Shown here: positions 7,879 through 16,208 of the stretch, piece by piece
Layout of the letters: every line of letters begins with the position of its first letter
Numbering within the stretch: the stretch's first letter is position 1
Assembly: GCF_041361345.1 (NCBI RefSeq)
Contig: NZ_JBGKAD010000002.1
Coordinates: forward strand, 124,001 to 188,000
Direction: 5' to 3'
DNA length: 64,000 nucleotides
Origin: Halobaculum sp. MBLA0147
GTDB taxonomy: Archaea; Halobacteriota; Halobacteria; Halobacteriales; Haloferacaceae
Position numbers and translations under genes: made by a program
Notes under the pieces: model-generated
Seen by the model: only the letters and a program-made list of their open reading frames with translations
Database searches by the model: none
Told to the model about the DNA's origin: nothing

Positions 7879-8754
7879 CTACGCCTCGTCGACGGGTGGG
7901 TTCCGGACGACCAACACCGGCGCGACGGCACCGGCGGCGACGCGGTCGGCGTCGTCGCCGACGATCTGTGAGAACAGTGTTCGACCACCCTCGCCGACGA
8001 CGATGGCGTCGAACTCCGCCGAGCGCTCGACGATATCGCGGACGGGCGCCTCGGAAGTGCCCGTCTCGATCGCGAGTCGCGTCGCTGAGACCCCACGGTC
8101 GAGGAGCCGTCGGCGAGCGCGATCCACCTCGCTCGCGGCGTCGAACGACTCGCTCTCGTACCCCAACAGCGTCACGTCGATACCTTCGTGGGCGAGCGTC
8201 GCCACGAGGTCGGCGAGTCGCCGTGTGTCGACGGCTCCACGGAGTGCGACGAGCACGTCGTCGATCTCGCCGGCCGGATTCGGGAGCAACACCGCCGTCG
8301 CCTCGACTTCGGCGGCGACGCGCTCGATCGTCTGGTCGCGGTCGTGGGTGAAGACGACGCGCGTCTCGACGGAGCCACCCGCGTCCGTCTCGTGTTCGGC
8401 CTCGGCGAACACCGCCGCCACGTCGTCGACGGCCGTGCGAGCGCGCTCCTCGAACTGGAGCCCCGCCTGTTCTGTCGAGGTCTGCTCCGGGAGGACGTGG
8501 TAGCCAAGGACGACGACCCGCGCCGGAGCGAGGAACTCCACGAGCGACGCCGACAGTGTCTGGCCCTCCAACACGCGCACCGGGACGAGCACCGTCGGCG
8601 GGCGGCGGATCGCGACCGCGTCCCCGTCGGCGGCGGCGTTTTCGTCCCCGTGGTCGGCACCGTTCGTGTCCCTGTCGGCGGCGTTTTCGTCCCCGTCGGC
8701 AGCGGCGTTCGTGACTCTCCCGTCAGTGCCGTCCGTCTCTCCGTGCTCGGACAT
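7879..8754 (-). CDS. Universal stress protein (UspA family), tandem domains
   Basis: 291 residues. An acidic low-complexity leader of about 45 residues contains Ala/Asp/Gly-rich repeats (AAADGDENAAD type). Two alpha/beta Usp-like halves follow; the second has the ending EFDAIVVGEGGRTLFSQIVGD and VAPVLVV that is typical of UspA proteins. The start codon abuts the stop codon of the transporter gene upstream, so the two form a transporter/Usp operon as often seen with APC permeases in haloarchaea. It probably modulates the partner transporter. The glycine-rich ATP loop is only partly conserved. Confidence 0.85.
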   Translation of the reverse strand: MSEHGETDGTDGRVTNAAADGDENAADRDTNGADHGDENAAADGDAVAIRRPPTVLVPVRVLEGQTLSASLVEFLAPARVVVLGYHVLPEQTSTEQAGLQFEERARTAVDDVAAVFAEAEHETDAGGSVETRVVFTHDRDQTIERVAAEVEATAVLLPNPAGEIDDVLVALRGAVDTRRLADLVATLAHEGIDVTLLGYESESFDAASEVDRARRRLLDRGVSATRLAIETGTSEAPVRDIVERSAEFDAIVVGEGGRTLFSQIVGDDADRVAAGAVAPVLVVRNPPVDEA

Positions 8755-10206
8755 CTAGGCCACCTCCAGTGTCACGTCCGCGGCGTAGTAGGCGTACCAC
8801 ACGGCCGAGACGACCATGATCGCGAGTCCAACGATCTGAGAAAGCGGTTGCATGAACAGGATCAGTCCGAAACTGGCGACGGCACCGGCCCCGCCGACGA
8901 GTCGGTGTGCGGGCACCCGGAAGTCGGGGTCGTACCACGAGGGTTCGTCGCGACGCATCGCGAGCAGTGCGACGCAGATCAACCCGTACATCACGAGGTG
9001 GAGAAACGACGCCACCTCCGCGAGCACGGCCACCTCGCCGGTGGCGACCAACACGAGCACCGGCCCGCCGGCCATCGCCAACGCGACGTGTGGTGTCCCG
9101 TAGCGGAGGTTCACCCGACTCGCGCCACGCGGGACGATGGCGTCCTTACTGACGGCGAAGATCGCCCGCGAGGTCGACAACACGGAGGCGTTCGCACTGG
9201 AGACCGTCGCCAACAACCCCGCGAGGAGGATCGCGATCGCTCCGAACCGGCCGCCGAAGTTGCGTGCCACCTCGACGATCGCGGTCTCGCCGAACCCCGC
9301 GAGGCGAGCGCTGCCGAACGCGCTCGTCGCCACGAAGATCGTCGCGACGTACAACACGCCGACGAGCAGCACCGACCCGACCATCGCCAGCGGGAGGTTG
9401 CGGCCCGGACGTTTGATGTCGCCCGCGACCGTCGCCACCTGTGCGAACCCGAGGTAGGAGGTGAACACGAGCGCGGCGGTCGTGAACACCGGCACCGGAC
9501 CGAACGGGAGGAACGACTCCGGGGTCGTCGAGCGGCCGAAGACGCCGACGGCGTCCAAGCCGCCGTAGCCGAGGAAGACAACGAGGATCGTCAGCAACAG
9601 CCCGACGACGTAGTTCTGGAGTTTGGCCGCGTTCTCGGTACCGAACAGGTTCAGCGCGGTCAGGGCGACGCCGAAGACGAGTCCCAGTGGGACGACCACC
9701 GGCACGCCGCCGACGGGGACGCCCGCCTCCGCCAGCACCGCGGCGGCGTAGTTGCCGAAGCCGACGAGGTAGAACGCCGTCGCGAACACCAACCCGAGCC
9801 AGATGCTGATCCCGACGACGGCTCCCGGGAGCGTCCCGAGCGCCCGCGAGACGTAGTAGTAGTAGCCGCCGCCCGACTTCGGCATCGCGGTCGCCAACTC
9901 CGAGGCCGGCAACGCGACGAGGAGTGCGATCACCGCGCCGATGGCGAACGAGCCGGCCGCCGCCGGGCCGGCACGCCCGGCCGCCAACCCCGGGAACACG
10001 AAGATCCCGGCGCCGATCATCGTCCCGACGCCGATGGAGAGTCCGCCGACGAGTCCGATGGAGCGTTCGAGTTCCGAACCCTCCTCGGTGACCGTCGTCT
10101 CCTCGGTGACGGCCGCCGTCTGGTCGGCGACCGTCGTCGGCGTCTCCCCGTCGCGGTTGGTACCCTCCCCAGCGTCCTCGTCGTCGACGGTCGCCATGTG
10201 TGACAT
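8755..10206 (-). CDS. APC-superfamily amino acid/polyamine permease
   Basis: About 483 residues from the ATG at 10206 ([11 protein letters not shown]), preceded by GGTGTGACGAG. Around 60 charged cytoplasmic residues lead into the first helix with [20 protein letters not shown], the substrate-gating glycine motif of APC transporters. About 12 membrane segments follow, with [15 protein letters not shown] near helix 3. It ends directly against the start of the Usp gene. The substrate cannot be assigned; amino acids or polyamines are the usual range. A longer reading from 10317 adds a Ser/Cys-rich tail that is not typical. Confidence 0.88.
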   Translation of the reverse strand: MSHMATVDDEDAGEGTNRDGETPTTVADQTAAVTEETTVTEEGSELERSIGLVGGLSIGVGTMIGAGIFVFPGLAAGRAGPAAAGSFAIGAVIALLVALPASELATAMPKSGGGYYYYVSRALGTLPGAVVGISIWLGLVFATAFYLVGFGNYAAAVLAEAGVPVGGVPVVVPLGLVFGVALTALNLFGTENAAKLQNYVVGLLLTILVVFLGYGGLDAVGVFGRSTTPESFLPFGPVPVFTTAALVFTSYLGFAQVATVAGDIKRPGRNLPLAMVGSVLLVGVLYVATIFVATSAFGSARLAGFGETAIVEVARNFGGRFGAIAILLAGLLATVSSANASVLSTSRAIFAVSKDAIVPRGASRVNLRYGTPHVALAMAGGPVLVLVATGEVAVLAEVASFLHLVMYGLICVALLAMRRDEPSWYDPDFRVPAHRLVGGAGAVASFGLILFMQPLSQIVGLAIMVVSAVWYAYYAADVTLEVA

Positions 10207-10243
10207 CTCGTCACACCCCGGTGCGATGAGCGTGGGGGCCGTC

Positions 10244-10918
10244 TCACTGGCCCGGGAACAACAACACCCGGCCGGTGATGTAGAGGAAGTAGGCGCCGAC
10301 GAGGTAGATCCCGACACGGCGGTCGAGGGCGTTCCCGCGATAGCGGGCGTACCCCGCGAGGGCGACGGCGGCGACGATCTTGAACGGGAGGTCCCAGACG
10401 ATCACCGCCGTCGGGACGGTGTACGTCGAGATCGCGCCGCCGAGGCCGATCCCCAACACGGGGTTGACGACGTTGCTGCCGATCAGCGTCCCGACGGCCA
10501 CGATGGGTGTCCGTCGTCTGACGCCGTCAAGGACCGTCCCCAGCTCCGGGAACGAGGAGGCGATTCCGAGCGTCAACACCCCGACCATCGACCCGCCGAG
10601 CACCACACCGGCGACCACGTCTTCGACGACCGCGAGCAACACGGAGGCGCTGGCGAGCACGAGTCCCAATAACAACACGGTGGCGACCACGTCACGGCCG
10701 ACGTTCGTGCTCGGCGGGCCGTCTGCGGTCGTCTGTTGGCGCCTGACGTAGCTGTACCCGATGTAGACGACGAACCCGACGAGCAGGATCACCCCGTCGA
10801 GTCGTGAGATTGTCCCGTCGAAGGACAATCCCAACACCAGCGGAAGTCCGACGATCACACTTCGATCGGGGAGCGGTCCTCGGAAAAACAATTGCGGCCG
10901 TAACTGTGGGTCACACAC
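10244..10918 (-). pseudogene. Half of a CaCA-type sodium/calcium exchanger
   Basis: 224 residues with about six membrane segments. The second alpha-repeat is clear: GIASSFPELGTVLDG followed by PIVAVGTLIGSNVVNPVLGI. The first alpha-repeat, normally carried by the N-terminal half of a protein of about 300 or more residues, is absent; the reading begins in the cytoplasmic loop region. The next gene upstream ends at 10970, leaving no room for the lost half. Exchange needs both alpha-repeats, so this is probably a truncated remnant, unless it pairs with a partner encoded elsewhere. Confidence 0.7.
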
Positions 10919-10969
10919 TCGCCGTCCGGCGACCGACTGGCACGTCGCGTCCGTCGCTACGTGGAGTCG

Positions 10970-12874
10970 TCACCGATCGCCGTCGACCGAGACGGTGAGC
11001 GTGTCGCCGACCGTCTCGTAGTCGCCCGTCTTCCGGACCGTGACGGGGTAGCTGCCGCTCTCGGGGACCGAGAGTCTGACTCGGCCGGTGTCGTCGGTCT
11101 CCCCCACCGCGTCGCCGACGGCGACCGTCGCCCCCGCCACCGGCGTCCCACGCTGGTCGCGGACGACGAGCGACGCGGCCGGGTCGTCCGCCGTCGGCGG
11201 GTCGACGACCGCGACGGCCAACTGCGTGGTCTGCTCCGTGACTTCGAGCGGCCGACTCGTCGGGACGACGCGCGACGCCTCCGGTCCCGTCTCGCTCGGT
11301 CCGTCGTCCGTGTCGGAGGCCGTCGGCTCGCGTCCGGCGACGACTCGGTAGGCCCCGAGGTCCGAGACGGAGAGTGTCACCCGACCGCGGGTGTCCGTCG
11401 TGTCGCGGGCGACGACGGACTCACCCTGCTCGGAGCCAGCGCCGTCACTCGACTCCGCCGGCCGCACGCTCACGGGGACCCCCGACACGCGCTCGCCGCG
11501 GTCGTCGCGGACGACGACCGCGAACGCCTCCCCAGCCGTCACACTGTCGGGCGACTCGACCGCGATCCGACGCGCGGGTCGTCCGACCTCGATTGTCGTC
11601 TCCGCGGCGTCGTAGGTCGTCGTCCCCGCGTCGTAGGTCGCCGTCACCCGCAGCGGCCCCGGTTCGGTGGGTCGCAGGCTGACTCGACCCCCTTCGGCGA
11701 CGCGTTCGTGGCCGCGGTCGGTGCGGACACTCGCCCCCGAGACGAGTCGGCCGTCGAACCGTCGGCGGACCGCGATCCGGACCGTCTCGCCCGCCGTCAC
11801 GTGGGCCGCCGACGGCTCGATCACCAAGTCCACCACCGCGGGGACGACGTCGACGGTCGCGGTGGCCGTCCGTCCGCCGGCGTGGACGGCGACGGTCCGC
11901 TCGCCCGGCTCGTCGAACGCGACGCTCCCGGTGCCGTGTGTCAGTCGGTCCGACGACGCCGGTCCCGCCTCCGCAGCGGCTCCGTCGACGGCTGGGCCGG
12001 ACAGGTCCTCCGCCGCGTGGTCACCCACCACCGCCTCCACACGACCGCCGTCGACGCGGTTCCCGGCCGCGTCGCGGACATCGACGGTGACGGGCTCACC
12101 GACGGCGACCGTCTCGCGCCGCGGCACGACGGACAACCCCTCGTCCGGGACGACAGTCACGGTCGTCGCCGCCGTGCCGCTCGGGTCGCCGTCGCTCACC
12201 GGCCCGTCCCCGGTGGTCGCTCGAACGGTCACTTCGCCGGGTGTCTCCGGGACGAACGTCCCCCACCCGTCCGCGACGCGGACCGTCTGTCCGGTGGTGG
12301 TCTCGACACGCGCCGTCGCCACCGGGTCGCCGCCTGCCGTCACGGAGACGCTCACCGGTTCACCGACGATCACGCGTCTCGGATCGACGGACACACCCAC
12401 TGGTCGACTCTGGGTCGCCGCCTCGCCGCCGGTGCGTCCGGCTCCAGTCGTCTCCGAGTCTGTCCCCGCGGCCGTCGCTCCGGAGTCGTGTCCGTCGGCA
12501 GTCGACGAGGCTCCCGCCTCGCCCGTCGCGGTGCTCGGCGTCGCCGTGTCCCCACCTCGCTCGTCCCGGTCCGTCTCGGCGTCGCCCGCCGCCGCGGACG
12601 GCGCAGTCAACGCGTGCACGTCGACGGACGACGGCGGGAACTCCCCGTCCTCCAACAGTGCCGCCTCGGCGGACCGGACGACGTAGAACCACTCCCGCGC
12701 GACGCGTTTCTGCTCCTCCGGGTGGCCGTCCGGGTTGAACGCGGACTTCGCTCGCGCCGCCGCGAGTTTCACCGCCGCTCTGGACGGCTCCGGCGGGAGT
12801 CCCAGACACTCGTGGGGCGTCTCCGCCGTCGGGTCGACCTCCGGCGCGTCGTCGCTCACTGGTGCCTCCGTCAT
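10970..12874 (-). CDS. J-like protein lacking HPD, with about five Ig-like domains
   Basis: 634 residues. Residues 20-75 have the helical spacing of a J-domain (ECLGLPPEPSRAAVKLAAARA, then FNPDGHPEEQKRVAREWFYV), but the catalytic HPD is NPD. An acidic linker leads to about five Ig-like/Big-type beta domains, each opening with a pattern like VDPRRVIVGEPVSVSV or IEPSAAHVTAGETVRIAV. There is no signal peptide and no membrane segment, so the Ig-like domains seem to be cytoplasmic, which is unusual. It is the third gene after grpE- and hsp70-like genes, in the canonical grpE-hsp70-dnaJ order, 43 bases after the Hsp70 stop. A paralogue with the same NPD signature lies at 22508. The role is unknown; a client adaptor for the neighbouring Hsp70 is the working idea. 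Confidence 0.75.
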   Translation of the reverse strand: MTEAPVSDDAPEVDPTAETPHECLGLPPEPSRAAVKLAAARAKSAFNPDGHPEEQKRVAREWFYVVRSAEAALLEDGEFPPSSVDVHALTAPSAAAGDAETDRDERGGDTATPSTATGEAGASSTADGHDSGATAAGTDSETTGAGRTGGEAATQSRPVGVSVDPRRVIVGEPVSVSVTAGGDPVATARVETTTGQTVRVADGWGTFVPETPGEVTVRATTGDGPVSDGDPSGTAATTVTVVPDEGLSVVPRRETVAVGEPVTVDVRDAAGNRVDGGRVEAVVGDHAAEDLSGPAVDGAAAEAGPASSDRLTHGTGSVAFDEPGERTVAVHAGGRTATATVDVVPAVVDLVIEPSAAHVTAGETVRIAVRRRFDGRLVSGASVRTDRGHERVAEGGRVSLRPTEPGPLRVTATYDAGTTTYDAAETTIEVGRPARRIAVESPDSVTAGEAFAVVVRDDRGERVSGVPVSVRPAESSDGAGSEQGESVVARDTTDTRGRVTLSVSDLGAYRVVAGREPTASDTDDGPSETGPEASRVVPTSRPLEVTEQTTQLAVAVVDPPTADDPAASLVVRDQRGTPVAGATVAVGDAVGETDDTGRVRLSVPESGSYPVTVRKTGDYETVGDTLTVSVDGDR

Positions 12875-12917
12875 CGAATCCTGTCGTCTCCTGTCGTCGT
12901 CGAGTCGTCTTCGTTGG

Positions 12918-14468
12918 TCACTTCACCGTCGGCAGGTCGTCGCGGATCGCGGCCACGTCCGCCTCCGACTCCGCCTCGTCGTGGGAGATCTCGACGCCGT
13001 CGTCCAGGCCCGCCCCGGCCTCCTCACCCACGGACTCGTCCCAGGCGCGGGGGCGCAAGACACCGCTCTCGTCGAGCTCCAACTCGACGGCGATGTTCGG
13101 CACGCCGGCGGGCGCGTCGCGGATGTTGTCCAACACGAACGAGCCGATCGCCTCGTTCTCCTCGGCCACGTCCGACTCCCCCTGGTACACCTCGATACTC
13201 GCCTTCTCCTGACCGTCCTCGATGGTACTGTAGCCGTCTTCGACCGCCCGAACCGGCAGCGTCTCGTTGTCGTCGATGATCCGACTGAACGAGCCGTCGT
13301 GGACGCGAATCCCGATCGGGTCCGGCGCGACGCCCAAGATGCCGCCGCCGTCGAGTCCCTCACTGTCCTCGGTGTCCGGATCGAGACCGGACCGGCCCGA
13401 GATGACCGCCGCCTGTTCCGCGGCACCCATCGCGACGGCCTCGTCCGGGTTCACCTCCTTCGAGGGTTCGAGGCCGAAGAACTCCTCGACGGCCGTCTCG
13501 ATCTGTGGCATCTTCGAGGAGCCACCGACGAGTAAGACTGTGTCCACGTCGTCGACACCCACCGACAGCTGCTCGAACAGCCCCTCGCACACGTCGATCG
13601 TCTCGTCGACGAGGTCCGCCGTGAGGTCTTCGAACGTCTCGCGCGTCACGGTCTGTTCGAGGTTCGTGTCCGGTCTGACGAACGGGACGCGTACCTCCGC
13701 CTCGTCGGCGTTCGACAGCTTGTGTTTCACGCTCTTGGCGGCCTGCCGGAGCCGCTCGCGGTCCTGGTGGTCGTCCAGCAGATCGATTCCGGTCTCGGCC
13801 TCGAACTCGCTGGCGACATGTTCGACCAGCCGCTCGTCGAAGTCGTCGCCGCCGAGTTGCTGGCGGCCGTCGGTGCCCTGCACCTCGTAGAGATCTGCTT
13901 CGGGGACGATCTCGACGACGCTGATGTCGAAGGTGCCGCCCCCGAGGTCGTAGACGGCGACCGTCTCGATCGGGTCCTCGCGTTCGCGGAGTCCGTAGGC
14001 GGCACAGGCGGCACTCGGCTCCGGCAGCAGTCGCAACACCTCCAGATCCGCGTACTCGGCGGCGCGTTCCGTCGCTCGCCGTGCCGGCTCCGGGAAGTCC
14101 GCCGGGACGGTGACGACGGCGCTGTCGACCTCGCTGCCGAGCGACTGTTCGGCGGTCGCGACCGCCTTCCGCAACACGAGCGCCGACAGCATCTCCGGCG
14201 TGAACTCCGAGATCGTGTAGCCGTCGGGGACTGCGTACGTCGTGTCCGTCCCCATCTCGCGTTTGAACGACTCGAACGTCGCCTCGGGGTCCGTCTCCAC
14301 GTAGCCGACCGCGTCGTTGCCGACGATCACCTCGTCGTCGCCCTCGGTGAACGCCACCACGGACCGCATCGTCCGCTCCCCCTGGAAGTCGACGACCTTC
14401 GGCAGGTCGCCCACCTTCTCCGCGGCCGCGGTGTTCGTCGTCCCGAGGTCGATCCCGATGGAAGTCAT
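12918..14468 (-). CDS. Divergent lidless Hsp70 (DnaK-like) chaperone
   Basis: 516 residues, against about 610-640 for canonical DnaK. The actin-like ATPase domain is intact: GIDLGTTNTA, VTVPADFPEPAR, VYDLGGGTFDIS and VLLVGGSSKMPQIE. A substrate-binding beta-domain follows (VAPDPIGIRVHDG, EVYQGES, GVPNIAVELELDESGVL). The protein then ends in a short acidic tail, so the alpha-helical lid is missing. It lies between a GrpE-like gene and the HPD-less J-like gene on the same strand. It is probably a specialised second Hsp70 and not the housekeeping DnaK, which would normally be encoded elsewhere; that cannot be seen here. Confidence 0.88.
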   Translation of the reverse strand: MTSIGIDLGTTNTAAAEKVGDLPKVVDFQGERTMRSVVAFTEGDDEVIVGNDAVGYVETDPEATFESFKREMGTDTTYAVPDGYTISEFTPEMLSALVLRKAVATAEQSLGSEVDSAVVTVPADFPEPARRATERAAEYADLEVLRLLPEPSAACAAYGLREREDPIETVAVYDLGGGTFDISVVEIVPEADLYEVQGTDGRQQLGGDDFDERLVEHVASEFEAETGIDLLDDHQDRERLRQAAKSVKHKLSNADEAEVRVPFVRPDTNLEQTVTRETFEDLTADLVDETIDVCEGLFEQLSVGVDDVDTVLLVGGSSKMPQIETAVEEFFGLEPSKEVNPDEAVAMGAAEQAAVISGRSGLDPDTEDSEGLDGGGILGVAPDPIGIRVHDGSFSRIIDDNETLPVRAVEDGYSTIEDGQEKASIEVYQGESDVAEENEAIGSFVLDNIRDAPAGVPNIAVELELDESGVLRPRAWDESVGEEAGAGLDDGVEISHDEAESEADVAAIRDDLPTVK

Positions 14469-14591
14469 ACGTCCGCTCGGTCGGCGCCGGGCAACATGAG
14501 CCTTGGGTGTCGACGGGTCTCACACAGTCGGTGCCGTCGTGCGGTCGATCCGGGTCGGACGGCGGTGGCTGCCTGCGGACTCCTCTGTGGC

Positions 14592-15284
14592 TCACTCCTC
14601 GGCGACGAACACACGCGCCTCGCGTTCGACCGCGCCGTCGATCCGGAATCCCGGTCGCTCCACGTCGACGACGCGGCCGGGCTCGTACTCGTCGTGTGGC
14701 ACGCTCCGGACGACCGTGTGTCGCTCGCGGTCCAGTGGTGCCCCTGGCTCCGGGTCGAGGACCTCGACTCCGCGTTCCGCGAGCACGCGCCGGAACTCCT
14801 CGCGGGTCAGGTCGACGCCCTCCCGGAGCGTCTCCGGGTCCTCGGCGTCCAGCGCCCGGTCGAGCGGCCCCCAGACGTTCGCGAGGAGGTCCGCGACCAA
14901 CTCCGCCGTCGCGGCGGCCTTCCGCTCCTCGAACTCCGCCTCCTTGCGCTCGACGTAGCGGTCGACCTCCGCCCGTTTCTCGGCGAGTCTGTCCTCCAGG
15001 TCGTCTGCGCGCTCGCGCTCGGATGCGAGCGCCGACTCCAACTCCGCGATCCGTTCGTTCGCCGCTTCCAACTCAGACTGGAGTCGTTCGGCGTTCGGGG
15101 CAGGCGAGCCATCTGTGTGGTCAGTGTCCGACGCGGCCAGCCCGCTTCTGGTACTGGCGTTGGCGGCCGTGCCGTGGTCACGCTCCGCCTCTTCGATCTC
15201 CGTATCAGGATCGGTCTCCGTGTTGTCGTCACTCTCCGCGTGCTCTCGCTCGGCCGTAACTCGCGTCGTCTCGTCGTCCGACAT
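14592..15284 (-). CDS. GrpE-like nucleotide exchange factor
   Basis: 230 residues. An acidic N-terminal stretch of about 65 residues leads into a long coiled coil (ERLQSELEAANERIAELES onward). The GrpE body follows, with LVADLLANVWGPLDRALDAE, LREGVDLTREEFRRVLAERG and a C-terminal beta-wing ending GRVVDVERPGFRIDG. It is the first gene of the leftward operon, 123 bases before the lidless Hsp70. It would release ADP from that Hsp70. The sequence is divergent from housekeeping GrpE in its acidic tail and loose coiled coil. Confidence 0.85.
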   Translation of the reverse strand: MSDDETTRVTAEREHAESDDNTETDPDTEIEEAERDHGTAANASTRSGLAASDTDHTDGSPAPNAERLQSELEAANERIAELESALASERERADDLEDRLAEKRAEVDRYVERKEAEFEERKAAATAELVADLLANVWGPLDRALDAEDPETLREGVDLTREEFRRVLAERGVEVLDPEPGAPLDRERHTVVRSVPHDEYEPGRVVDVERPGFRIDGAVEREARVFVAEE

Positions 15285-15437
15285 GTGTCGTTGACTCCTG
15301 CTCGTGACGGACCCGGGTGGGCCCGGCCCCGTCGGTCTGTCGGGACTGTTCGTCGCCGGTCACCTAAATCCGCAGGTATCGGGACGAGACCCGAGACAGG
15401 GGACACAGAGGCGTCCCAGCAGCCCTTCTCGGCGATC

Positions 15438-15856
15438 TCACGCGGACGCTTCGCCCGACTCACCGGTGTCCACGAGCGGGAGGTCGACACTGACGCCGTC
15501 GTACCACACGACCGGTCGCTTCGCGTTCCCCTCGTCGACGAGGTCGAGCAGGTGCAACTCGGCCAGTTCGGTCAGGTTCCGGTGGACCCGGCTCACGTCT
15601 CTGTCGACGAGACGGGCTGTCTCCCTGATGCTTACGGGCTCGTGTCGAACGATAGCCCGGAGCAACGCGAGTGACTTCGGTCTAGTGACGCGGCGGAGGT
15701 ACGCCGGGTCGTGTACACGACCCCGAACGCAGGAGACGGCCACTCTCTTCTGTCGAGCACTGTGAGTGTGCGCTCAAGATCTCCGTCGTCCCCGTCGCGG
15801 AACCAGATGTGTAGTGTACGCTCGGTACTGTCGTCTGACTCACCAGTCGTGTCCAC
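15438..15856 (-). pseudogene. HVO_A0114-like winged-helix regulator, split by a frameshift
   Basis: Two overlapping reading frames together make one normal regulator. The N-terminal part (from 15856) reads LHIWFRDGDDGDLERTL up to FGVVY. The C-terminal part (ending 15438) reads DPAYLRRVTRPKSLALLRAI, then SIRETARLVDRDVSRVHRNL and KRPVVWYDG, the winged-helix signature of this haloarchaeal family. The frames switch near 15710-15713. Either a one-base loss (or two-base gain) inactivated the gene, or it is a sequencing error. The 101-residue downstream frame with the ATG at 15743 could still make a DNA-binding fragment. Confidence 0.65.
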
Positions 15857-16208
15857 GGTCGATCACCTCGTGCTCAAACTGCTCGATATGTAGTAGGAAT
15901 CGTGTCGGCTATGTACGCTCAGAGTTATTGCAACTAATTTATATAGTTTTGTGAGTAGTGAAGTTATGCTATATATTTTTGATAAAAAAGAATAGCCAGT
16001 ACCTCTTTTCGGGGTACCCGACACGCGCCCTGTATCTCGCACGACTATCCAGACACTCCTCTAAGTTGACAGAATCCTCGACGATCAATACGCACTCTTC
16101 ACCGGTCAGCTGTTTCAGTCGAGAGTACATCTAAAAAGGGGAGTTCAACAGAGGCAAAAAGCTCAAGTCTGCTTGGGCAGATTATCACTCTGAGATGCGA
16201 GACGAATC
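15857..16208. other. AT-rich intergenic region before the histidine kinase
   Basis: About 350 bases without a credible gene. The segment around 15935-16000 is very AT-rich (runs such as AATTTATATAG and TATATATTTTTG) and contrasts with the GC-rich flanks. It marks the left edge of a low-GC island that contains the kinase gene and may hold its promoter. Confidence 0.6.

Noticed and set aside
10970..12874. Housekeeping DnaJ.
   Set aside because: No HPD, no Gly/Phe region and no zinc-finger region; Ig-like repeats instead.
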